Positions 19,922 to 27,583 of a DNA stretch of 64,000 bases are shown here, one piece after another. Made by a program: the position numbers and the translations under genes. Positions within the stretch are counted from its first letter, which is position 1. Every line of letters starts with the position of its first letter. The stretch comes from Maribacter spongiicola. GTDB lineage: Bacteria > Bacteroidota > Bacteroidia > Flavobacteriales > Flavobacteriaceae. Where the stretch lies: the NCBI RefSeq assembly GCF_004364165.1, contig NZ_SOAY01000015.1, forward strand, positions 92,361-156,360, written 5' to 3'. The notes under the pieces were generated by a model. It did no database searches. It was not told the DNA's origin and saw only the letters and a program-made list of their open reading frames with translations.

Positions 19922-21763
19922 TTACTTTTTATTAAAATGAAACTTAAAAGTGGTTCCTTCATTAGGCTTGCTCTCAACGGTTATTTTACCATTCATTGCA
20001 TCCATCTGGTTTTTAGTAATATAAAGACCAATACCTCTAGATTCTTTATTTCTATGAAAGGTTTTATAAAGACCAAACAATTCGTTGCCATATTTTTCTA
20101 AATCGATACCTAGACCATTGTCTTCAACACTTAAAATAGTGTAGCTTTTATTCTCTTCGATACTTAATATGATGATAGGTTTTTTATCATCGCACCTGTA
20201 TTTAATAGAGTTCGTAATACAATTGGTTAAAATACTATTTAAATAAGCTGGTAGCGCCTTTACTAGAGTTGTCTCTGGTATTTCATTAATAATTTTACCA
20301 TTAGTTTCTTTTAATAAGCCAGCGACGTTTTGTTCAACAACAAATAGGCTTTCATTTAAAGAAAGTAATTTTTTCTCTTCATTGATACTAGATTTTACTG
20401 CAACGATTTCTCTCAGCCCCTTTATGGTTTCAGAAAGATTATCAGAGGCACTAAACAGCATATTCATGTATTTGTTGCGCTGAATTTTACCAGTTTCATC
20501 GTTCAGAAAATTTAACAGTAAAGAAAAATTAGTAGCATGGGTTTTAAGATTATGAGATACCATGTGCGCAAAATTTAATAGTTGCTCATTTTTCTCTCGT
20601 GCCGATGCAATGGTATTTTTTAAATTTTTCTCTAATTTAAATTGCGAGGTAATATTTTCAAAAGTGCATAAAACACTTTTTACATTAGTACTATCTTCTA
20701 CTAAAGTACCGGTAACTTTTAAGTTTAAAAGGTGTTTTTTATTGTTTGAGAAGGTGAATTTTATTGGTGTAAATGAACCTTTTTCTAAAAGTTGCTGCGT
20801 TAAATTTTCACTTTGACTACTAAAATGAGCATTTACAAATTGTTTATAGTTTTTGTTCAAGAAATACTCTTTTTCAAAACCAGTAAGTTTTAGCATGTGC
20901 TGGTTAAGATTTAAAAAAACACCTGTTTCTAAATCAATAATTGCTAAACCAATAGGTACTTTTTCAAAAAGAGGGTACTCAATTTTAATACTGTTAGATA
21001 CTTCGACATTCTGTACAACTTCATCTTGAAGATGTTGAATTGTACCGATTATTCTTATGCATTTACCTTCTTTAAATTTAGGTCTACCAATAGTGTTGAC
21101 CCAAATAATGGTGCCATCTTCTCTTTTTAATTGAGCTTTTTCATTCCAAGGTTTACCTGAATTTATGGCTTCAAAAACAACCCTTTTAATAATTTCTCTA
21201 GATTCTTCAATATAGTAACCTATTGCCTCGTCTAAATTGGGTTCAAATGCTGCAGGTAAACCATAAATTTTGTTGACTATTGGTGTCCAGTGTAATTCTT
21301 CTTTTTGCACATCAAATTCCCAACTACCTATTTTGGCTACAGCACTCTTTTGATTTAAAATGAGCTTGGTCTTGCTAAGTTCAATTTCAAGCTCTTGTGT
21401 TTTAGAAATAGGTTCAACCTTTATAACAACACCTATTATATTGCCATAACCATCTTTCCAAGGGTTTAGGTGCCAAATAGAATCTTTTGAAGAATACTGG
21501 CAATCTTTGGCATTATATTTAAACTTAATATCTCTTAGACCGTCTAAGCTATATTGTAATCTAGCTTTTAAATCTTGAGATATTTCAGGAAACAGATTAA
21601 GAAAGTGTTTACCCTCGATCGCATTTAAATCTAGTTGAAAATTTGCTTGCCATCTAGGTGAAGCACTGATCAGTTTAAAATCTGTATCAATGATGACAAT
21701 AGATGATGGAATCTGATTGATCCAGTCTAAAGAAAAAGATGAACTATTTTTTGATTTAAACAT
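19922..21763 (-). CDS. soluble PAS-domain sensor histidine kinase (copy 2)
   Basis: A 613-residue paralogue of the downstream kinase with the same layout: PAS-like domains in the first 390 residues, phospho-acceptor His404 in HMVSHNLKTH, and ATPase motifs NCITNSIKYR, DNGLGIDLEKYG and RGIGLYITKNQMDAMNGKI. It has no membrane segments. The kinase core is strongly conserved between the copies, while the PAS regions have diverged, which suggests different inputs to the one receiver encoded downstream. A 114-base gap separates the two kinase genes. Confidence 0.93.
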   Translation of the reverse strand: MFKSKNSSSFSLDWINQIPSSIVIIDTDFKLISASPRWQANFQLDLNAIEGKHFLNLFPEISQDLKARLQYSLDGLRDIKFKYNAKDCQYSSKDSIWHLNPWKDGYGNIIGVVIKVEPISKTQELEIELSKTKLILNQKSAVAKIGSWEFDVQKEELHWTPIVNKIYGLPAAFEPNLDEAIGYYIEESREIIKRVVFEAINSGKPWNEKAQLKREDGTIIWVNTIGRPKFKEGKCIRIIGTIQHLQDEVVQNVEVSNSIKIEYPLFEKVPIGLAIIDLETGVFLNLNQHMLKLTGFEKEYFLNKNYKQFVNAHFSSQSENLTQQLLEKGSFTPIKFTFSNNKKHLLNLKVTGTLVEDSTNVKSVLCTFENITSQFKLEKNLKNTIASAREKNEQLLNFAHMVSHNLKTHATNFSLLLNFLNDETGKIQRNKYMNMLFSASDNLSETIKGLREIVAVKSSINEEKKLLSLNESLFVVEQNVAGLLKETNGKIINEIPETTLVKALPAYLNSILTNCITNSIKYRCDDKKPIIILSIEENKSYTILSVEDNGLGIDLEKYGNELFGLYKTFHRNKESRGIGLYITKNQMDAMNGKITVESKPNEGTTFKFHFNKK

Positions 21764-21885
21764 GTTTTGTTGAATTTTCCTACTAATTTATAGGAATATT
21801 CCAACTTTTAAAGTTTAATTGTTGTGTTTTTGTGAAAAGTTGTTGTTGAAAGGCCAATTGTTGTTGTGTGGCCGATGAACTACTT

Positions 21886-22338
21886 CTATTTTCTTACAGA
21901 ATCGGGTACTAAACCCGTGTAATCGCCCCCATTACGTATTACATCTCTAACAATAGACGAGCTTATGTATGATTTGCCCGATGAGGTCAATAAAAACACG
22001 GTTTCTATTTCAGATAACTTACGGTTTGTGTGGGCAATTGCTTTTTCAAATTCAAAATCTCCAGGATTACGCAATCCCCTTAAAATAAAATTAGCTTCTT
22101 CTTTCTTACAAAAGTCAACTGTTAGTCCTACATAAGATTTTACAGATATAGAAGGCACATCTTTAAAAGCTTCTTCTATAAATGAGATACGTTGCTCAAG
22201 ATTGAACATGTACTTTTTGTCAGCATTTTTACCAATTGCAATTATTATTTCGTCGAACAAAGTGATGCCACGCATAATAATATCATGATGGCCTAATGTT
22301 AAAGGATCAAAAGAACCAGGAAAAATTGCGCGTCTCAT
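21886..22338 (-). CDS. coaD: phosphopantetheine adenylyltransferase
   Basis: A 150-residue nucleotidyltransferase that transfers AMP to 4'-phosphopantetheine in coenzyme A synthesis. The N terminus AIFPGSFDPLTLGHHDII holds the TxGH-type nucleotide-binding motif. LRGLRNPGDFEFE and SSGKSYISSSIVRDV complete the family pattern. It starts 31 bases after ddl on the same strand, so the two are probably one operon. Confidence 0.96.
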   Translation of the reverse strand: MRRAIFPGSFDPLTLGHHDIIMRGITLFDEIIIAIGKNADKKYMFNLEQRISFIEEAFKDVPSISVKSYVGLTVDFCKKEEANFILRGLRNPGDFEFEKAIAHTNRKLSEIETVFLLTSSGKSYISSSIVRDVIRNGGDYTGLVPDSVRK

Positions 22339-22369
22339 AGGTGGATTTTACGTTTTAAATATAGTTAAT

Positions 22370-23344
22370 TTAAGCTAATGCCTCAATAATTGCGTTTTCA
22401 AATAGCATACCTAGCTCAATACCAGCTTCTTTAGCTTGTTGAGGCAATATACTCGCTGTGGTTAAACCCGGTGTAGTATTCATTTCTAATAAGAAGGGTT
22501 CATTGCCAATGAATATAAATTCACTTCTAGAAAAACCCTTCATTTTAAGAACATCATATATTCTTTTCGATGCAATAGTTACTTTTTCTAGTTGTTCAGC
22601 GTTTATTCTTGCAGGAGTGATTTCTTGCGATTTACCTTCATACTTTGCTTGGTAGTCAAAGAAGTCATTATCAGAAACAATTTCTGTAATGGGGAACACT
22701 GTTGTTTTGCCATTTAGTTTTAGAACGCCCACAGATACTTCGGTACCATCTAGAAAACCTTCAATAATTATTTCGTCATCTTCTTTATAGGCGGTTTCAA
22801 TAGCGCCTTTTAATTCTTCAACTTTATAAACTTTGGTAATACCGAAACTGCTACCAGACTTATTAGCCTTTACAAAACAAGGCAGCTTTACCTTATCTAT
22901 GATTTCGCTTTCATTTATTTCATCACCTAAGTTTAGATAATAAGAAGGTGCGGCTTTGATTCCGTAAGGTTTTAATACACTCAGTAAATCTCTTTTGTTA
23001 AACGTAAGCGCTGCTTGGTAAAAATCGCAAGAAGTATGTTTTATACCCAACAACTCGAAATAGGCTTGCATGAGTCCGTCTTCGCCAGGTGAACCATGAA
23101 TGGCATTAAAAACACAATCAAATGTTATAGAGTTGCCTTTTAAAGGGATAGAGAAATCATTACGGTCAATAGGCGTTTCATTATCTGCATCGTCAACATA
23201 GACCCATTTGTTTTTAAAAATATGAATTCTGTAAAGATTGAATTTATCTTTATTTAGGTAATTATAGACCACATTTCCACTTTTGAGCGATATTTTATAT
23301 TCACTAGAATAACCGCCCATTATAATTGCAATATTTTTTTTCAT
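22370..23344 (-). CDS. ddl: D-alanine--D-alanine ligase
   Basis: An ATP-grasp enzyme of about 324 residues that joins two D-alanines for peptidoglycan. The start at 23344 (MKKNIAIIMGGYSSEYKISL) fits the family; a longer in-frame extension to 23416 is hydrophobic and unlikely. Visible motifs are FNAIHGSPGEDG, PCFVKANKSGSSFGITKV (ATP loop), EGFLDGTEVSVGVL and LEMNTTPGLT near the C terminus. The gene diverges from the PASTA-domain gene, placing two cell-wall-related genes back to back. Confidence 0.96.
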   Translation of the reverse strand: MKKNIAIIMGGYSSEYKISLKSGNVVYNYLNKDKFNLYRIHIFKNKWVYVDDADNETPIDRNDFSIPLKGNSITFDCVFNAIHGSPGEDGLMQAYFELLGIKHTSCDFYQAALTFNKRDLLSVLKPYGIKAAPSYYLNLGDEINESEIIDKVKLPCFVKANKSGSSFGITKVYKVEELKGAIETAYKEDDEIIIEGFLDGTEVSVGVLKLNGKTTVFPITEIVSDNDFFDYQAKYEGKSQEITPARINAEQLEKVTIASKRIYDVLKMKGFSRSEFIFIGNEPFLLEMNTTPGLTTASILPQQAKEAGIELGMLFENAIIEALA

Positions 23345-23517
23345 TGTATGGTCTATTAAGAATCTAAAAGCAAAGATGAAGCATTGAAATAAAATAAAAA
23401 AGAAAACGAACAGCATTCATTCAGATTGAATTAATTTTTAAGTAAGCTGTAACTATAAACCGAAGCCGTAAAAAGGTATGTGGGCATTTACTATATTTGT
23501 CGGGTCAAATAATAAGT

Positions 23518-24108
23518 ATGAGAAATTTTTTCAATTTTTTAAAAAGTAGGACATTTTTAATTCAACTTGGTCTTGCCGTATTGGTATTGATTATTGTGAT
23601 TTTTGTCACATTAAGATACCTAAATAGTACTACCAACCATGGTGAGTTTGTAGAAGTTCCAGATTTTTCAAAAAAATCTGTTATGGATATGAGAAAATCT
23701 ATCGAAGAAGCCGGGTTAAGATATGAGGTGTTAGATTCTGCAAATTACAATCCAGATTACCCAAGGTTTTCTATCATTGAGCAAAATCCGGTAGCAGGAT
23801 CAAAAGTGAAAGAAAATAGAAAGATATATTTTACCGTTAATCCGTCAGGATATAAAAAAGTAACCGTACCTCAAATTATTCAGGTAACCAAGCGAAATGC
23901 CTCTTCCATGTTGAAGGCGGTTGGCTTAGATGTACAACGAGTAACATATGTAGATGAGTTAGGGAAGGATATGGTATACCAAATAAAATTTAAGGGCAAG
24001 TATATAAAGCCTGGCGATAAACTTCCTAAAACATCTAAAATAGAATTGATTTGTGGTAATGGTACTATTACAGATAGAGCAATAATTAAATCGGAATCAG
24101 AAGATTAG
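23518..24108 (+). CDS. membrane-anchored PASTA domain protein
   Basis: A protein of about 196 residues with a short cytosolic N terminus, one transmembrane helix (about 12-34, LIQLGLAVLVLIIVIFVTL) and two PASTA repeats outside the membrane (FVEVPDFSKKSVMDMRKSIEEAGL and KVTVPQIIQVTKRNASSMLKAVGL). PASTA domains bind cell-wall muropeptides or act as scaffolds in division proteins. No kinase or transpeptidase domain is attached. I chose 23518 because Met8 of the longer frame precedes the anchor correctly. A TATATTTG box at 23492-23499 may be the -7 element. The stop abuts the rluD start. Confidence 0.88.
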   Translation: MRNFFNFLKSRTFLIQLGLAVLVLIIVIFVTLRYLNSTTNHGEFVEVPDFSKKSVMDMRKSIEEAGLRYEVLDSANYNPDYPRFSIIEQNPVAGSKVKENRKIYFTVNPSGYKKVTVPQIIQVTKRNASSMLKAVGLDVQRVTYVDELGKDMVYQIKFKGKYIKPGDKLPKTSKIELICGNGTITDRAIIKSESED

Positions 24109-25140
24109 ATGGAGGAGCATATTGAGCAGCCTGAGAATGAAGATGGAGAACTTTTTGAGCACCATAGGGTAGTAGCATCAAAAGGGCAGGAGCCGTTACG
24201 AGTAGATAAATTTTTAATGAATTTCATTGAAAATGCTACAAGAAATAAAATACAGCAAGCAGCCAAAGGCGGTCACGTTTGGGTTAACGATGACATTGTA
24301 AAGTCTAACTATAAGGTGAAGGCCGGTGATGTGGTAAAGGTGTTATTTGAGCATCCGCCACATGAGTTTTTACTAGTGCCAGAAGATATACCTTTAAACA
24401 TTGTCTACGAAGATGATGTATTAATGGTCGTAAATAAACCTGCAGGTATGGTAGTACATCCTGGTCATGGTAATTATTCGGGCACGTTAATAAATGCCTT
24501 AATATTTCATACCGATAATTTACCGGCGAACAGTAACGAAAGACCGGGCTTGGTACATAGAATAGATAAAGATACATCTGGTCTACTGGTGGTTGCAAAG
24601 ACAGAAGCGGCTATGACCCATTTGGCCAAGCAATTTTTCGACAAAACTTCTGAGCGTGAATATATTGCTCTTGTTTGGGGTAATATAGAAGAAGATGAAG
24701 GTACGGTAATTGGTAATGTAGGTAGACACCCTAAGAACCGGCTACAGATGCATGTTTTTCCTGATGGGGAAGAAGGCAAAGAAGCCGTTACCCATTTTAA
24801 GGTAATAGAAAGGTTGGGCTATGTAACACTTGTATCTTGTAAGTTAGAAACAGGTAGAACGCATCAAATTCGTGTGCATATGAAATATATAGGCCATACA
24901 TTGTTTAATGATGAGCGTTATGGTGGCGAAAAAATTTTAAAGGGAACTACATTTACGAAATACAAACAATTTGTAGATAATACCTTCAAGTTATTGCCAA
25001 GGCAAGCCTTGCATGCGAAGACCTTGGGATTCGTACATCCGGTGACCGGTAAACATATGAGTTTCGATTCAGAAGTGCCAGAAGACATGACAAATGCTAT
25101 TGAAAAATGGCGTAGTTATGGTAAGAACAGCACAGAATAA
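24109..25140 (+). CDS. rluD: RluA-family 23S rRNA pseudouridine synthase (RluD-like)
   Basis: A 343-residue enzyme with an N-terminal S4 RNA-binding domain (RVDKFLMNFIENATRNKIQQAAKGGHVWVN) and the RluA catalytic domain. The catalytic Asp is in HRIDKDTSGLLVVAKT. GRTHQIRVHMKYIGHTLFND is also conserved. Its likely targets are uridines of helix 69 in 23S rRNA, as for RluD. It begins directly after the PASTA stop (TAGATG), so the two genes are coupled. Confidence 0.92.
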   Translation: MEEHIEQPENEDGELFEHHRVVASKGQEPLRVDKFLMNFIENATRNKIQQAAKGGHVWVNDDIVKSNYKVKAGDVVKVLFEHPPHEFLLVPEDIPLNIVYEDDVLMVVNKPAGMVVHPGHGNYSGTLINALIFHTDNLPANSNERPGLVHRIDKDTSGLLVVAKTEAAMTHLAKQFFDKTSEREYIALVWGNIEEDEGTVIGNVGRHPKNRLQMHVFPDGEEGKEAVTHFKVIERLGYVTLVSCKLETGRTHQIRVHMKYIGHTLFNDERYGGEKILKGTTFTKYKQFVDNTFKLLPRQALHAKTLGFVHPVTGKHMSFDSEVPEDMTNAIEKWRSYGKNSTE

Positions 25141-25181
25141 GATTCTTCGATACCGCTATTTAAACTCTTTTTTATCTTTTG

Positions 25182-25212
25182 TTGGTCTATCTATATATCC
25201 TGTATATTTTTG
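25182..25212 (+). promoter_or_regulatory. Bacteroidota-type promoter for yaaA
   Basis: TTG (25182-25184), 20 bases, then TATTTTTG (25205-25212), matching TTG-N19/20-TANNTTTG. It lies 18 bases upstream of the yaaA start, which implies a short leader. Confidence 0.6.
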
Positions 25213-25230
25213 GGATATTAAAATTTCACT

Positions 25231-25992
25231 ATGAAAATTGTTATCTCTCCGGCTAAGTCATTGAATTATGAAAGTGAGCTGCCTACTACAAAATTTACTT
25301 CGCCTGAATTTATAGAAGACGCTGAAAAGCTTAATAAAATGCTGAAGAAAAAGAAGCCAGCAGCGCTTTCGGAACTGATGTCTATTTCAGATAATTTAGC
25401 ACAGTTGAACTGGCAACGTAATCAAGATTTTACGATACCGTTTACACCAGAGAATTCTAGACCTGCAATTTATGCCTTTAGTGGTGATGTGTATACAGGC
25501 TTAGATGCTTATACCTTATCTGAGGAGAAAATGGATAAGTTGCAACAAACGCTAAGAATCTTATCTGGGCAATATGGAATGCTAAAACCTTTAGATTTAA
25601 TGCAGCCTTACCGTTTAGAAATGGGTACTTCGTTAAAAATTGGCAGAAAAAAGAATTTATATGAATATTGGGGCACCAGGCTTACCGATCATTTAAATGA
25701 TGAATTGACCGATAGTGAGTTGCTTGTTAATTTGGCGAGTAACGAATATTATAGCGCTCTACAACCAAAGCATATTAAAGCAGAAATTATCACTCCAATT
25801 TTTAAAGATTGGAAAAATGATAAATTGAAGATTATAAGCTTTTTTGCTAAGAAAGCTAGAGGTGCCATGGTCAGATATATATTGGACTCAGAAGCCAAAA
25901 CACTTGCAGATATTAAAGGATTTAATTTAGACGACTATGAATTTAGTCAAGAGCATACCTTAAAAGAAAATCAGCCGGTCTTCATCAGATAA
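25231..25992 (+). CDS. yaaA: peroxide stress protein YaaA
   Basis: A 253-residue cytosolic protein of the YaaA/DUF328 family. In E. coli it limits intracellular free iron during hydrogen peroxide stress and binds DNA. Recognisable segments are the start [55 protein letters not shown] and VRYILDSEA. The length is normal. It appears monocistronic, with its own predicted promoter. Confidence 0.94.
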   Translation: MKIVISPAKSLNYESELPTTKFTSPEFIEDAEKLNKMLKKKKPAALSELMSISDNLAQLNWQRNQDFTIPFTPENSRPAIYAFSGDVYTGLDAYTLSEEKMDKLQQTLRILSGQYGMLKPLDLMQPYRLEMGTSLKIGRKKNLYEYWGTRLTDHLNDELTDSELLVNLASNEYYSALQPKHIKAEIITPIFKDWKNDKLKIISFFAKKARGAMVRYILDSEAKTLADIKGFNLDDYEFSQEHTLKENQPVFIR

Positions 25993-26037
25993 AATATAAT
26001 CTACTCTTTTTCGTTCTAAGCTATATAAAATACGTCT

Positions 26038-26403
26038 ATGAAAAGGGTTTTTTTACTTTCTGTTATTTGTGTTGTTATATTATTCTCTTGTACAGATAGA
26101 GATGATAATATTAGCTTAGTCAATATTCGTATTCAAAATAGCACCGAACTTTTCTTTACAGAAGTACGTATTGCTGAAAAAGATACCGTTTATGAGAATA
26201 TTGAAGCTGGGAAGTTCTCTGAATATTTGGAGTTTGAAACCGCGTACCCAACTGCATCTATTGCTATTTTAACAGATTCTACCAGTATAAATTATTTTCC
26301 GACCGAGGTATCTGCAGATTCCCTACCGATTGGCTTTTATACATATGAGATTACTTTAGATGCCGATAACCAAGTAGGGTTGACTTTTAAAATCGACGAA
26401 TAA
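26038..26403 (+). CDS. small predicted lipoprotein, function unknown
   Basis: A 121-residue protein with a lipoprotein signal peptide (MKRVFLLSVICVVILFSC, lipobox LFSC). The mature part is rich in acidic residues and beta-type sequence (IRIQNSTELFFTEVRIAEKDTVYENIEAGKFSEYLEFETA). No known domain is recognised with confidence. It should be anchored to the outer or inner membrane facing the periplasm. It converges with the THX gene, the two stops being two bases apart. Confidence 0.75.
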   Translation: MKRVFLLSVICVVILFSCTDRDDNISLVNIRIQNSTELFFTEVRIAEKDTVYENIEAGKFSEYLEFETAYPTASIAILTDSTSINYFPTEVSADSLPIGFYTYEITLDADNQVGLTFKIDE

Positions 26404-26405
26404 GA

Positions 26406-26534
26406 TTATTTCTTTCTATTGATTTTGATTTTGTCCTCTATAGTAGGTCTCTTTTTAATTTTTCGAGGTCTTCTTGCGCCGTAAGAATTATTAGATATTT
26501 TTCCTTTTTTCGATTTTTTATCTCCCTTGCCCAT
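26406..26534 (-). CDS. 30S ribosomal protein THX-like
   Basis: A 42-residue, strongly basic protein starting MGKGDKKSKKGKISNNSYGA and continuing with RRPRKIKKRP. The MGKGD-K-x-K-x-GKI...SYG-RRPRK pattern matches the THX (bTHX) family, a tiny protein that inserts into the head of the 30S subunit in Thermus and is conserved in Bacteroidota. The ATG lies at 26534 and the TAA at 26406. It is easily missed because of its size. Confidence 0.88.
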   Translation of the reverse strand: MGKGDKKSKKGKISNNSYGARRPRKIKKRPTIEDKIKINRKK

Positions 26535-26617
26535 AATTCGTTTATTTACGTTTCTTTTAAAGTTAGTAATTTAGAAATCATTTGTCTGTATAATAGACTC
26601 ATGAAAATAAATCTCTA

Positions 26618-27286
26618 ATGCAATACGTATTTAAGCATACCCACCCTTACGAACCTTTTATTGACCATGCTACAGAAAAGCTAATTGTAGGTACATTGCC
26701 GCCGCCACGTTTTACGACAAAAGAGTTGAAAGAGGGTGATGTTGATTTTTGTTATGGTAGTAGAGATGGGCAACTATGGGCTATTTTAGATAGTATTTTC
26801 AATTTAAACCTAAAGTTCGAAACTAGTATTTATGCTATAGAACAACGAAAAGAGTTCTTAAGAAAAAGAAAGATTGGAGTTTGCGATATTGTAGCATCGG
26901 CAGAACGAACGAAAGTAGATGCATCGGATATTGGTATGCAAAATATTGAGTTAAGAGATGTATTGAGTTATTTAGAAAAGTATACCAAAGTACATACGCT
27001 TTTATTTACAGGAGGAAACAGTAAAAATGGTCCGGAATATTTTTTTAGAAAGCATTTAAAGAAATATTCGGTGTCGTTAGTCAACATATCTGATGAGGTG
27101 CCTAAAATTCATCAGTTTACACATCCTATTACAAAAACAATAATTAAAACAGTTTCTTTAGTTGCTCCTTCAGGTGCTGCAAATAGGGCAGTTGGTAGTC
27201 TTGAAAGTTATAAGAAAATGAAAAAAGAAAATCCTTCGTTTAATACGGTAGATTTTAGGGTACTACAGTATAAAGATTATTTCTGA
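26618..27286 (+). CDS. uracil-DNA glycosylase-fold family protein
   Basis: A 222-residue protein whose early motif KLIVGTLPPPRF resembles motif A of family 6 (hypoxanthine-DNA) and related glycosylases (GxxPPxxS). It is followed by FCYGSRDGQLWAILDSIF, a strand LLFTGGNSKNGPEYF, and a C-terminal SLVAPSGAANRAVG resembling the leucine-loop motif (xPSxANR). It may excise deaminated bases from DNA. The catalytic residue cannot be assigned with confidence, so activity is inferred from the fold only. Confidence 0.68.
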   Translation: MQYVFKHTHPYEPFIDHATEKLIVGTLPPPRFTTKELKEGDVDFCYGSRDGQLWAILDSIFNLNLKFETSIYAIEQRKEFLRKRKIGVCDIVASAERTKVDASDIGMQNIELRDVLSYLEKYTKVHTLLFTGGNSKNGPEYFFRKHLKKYSVSLVNISDEVPKIHQFTHPITKTIIKTVSLVAPSGAANRAVGSLESYKKMKKENPSFNTVDFRVLQYKDYF

Positions 27287-27320
27287 TCAAAAAGAAATTT
27301 TCAAAACTTCTTGAAACTAA

Positions 27321-27352
27321 AAAGAGTCTTGCTTTTAAAACAAGACTCTTTT
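27321..27352 (+). terminator. intrinsic terminator
   Basis: Stem AAAGAGTCTTG / CAAGACTCTTT with a nine-base loop and T-rich end, 35 bases after the glycosylase-like gene. The remaining stretch to ppc (27353-27583) is A/T-rich; I see nothing else supportable in it. Confidence 0.82.
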
Positions 27353-27583
27353 ACGAGAACACTATATGAAAATGAAAATTTTTTATTACTTATTTACACT
27401 GTAAAGATAGATAGCATATCACGTATTTTGGAATATTTGTTGTCAATACGCACTATTTTGTGGTATACTTCTATGAATATGATATTTCACAAAAATCATT
27501 CTTCAAATTCTCTTGAATTAGCGATATTTATAATCGAATTTTAGCAAGTTTGCCATAACGGTATGGTTTAAAGTTTTTAATAT

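Noticed and set aside
27311-27544. A 77-codon open frame between the glycosylase-like gene and ppc
   Set aside because: It begins inside a strong terminator hairpin, has low-complexity hydrophobic residues and no recognisable family features. The region reads as A/T-rich spacer.
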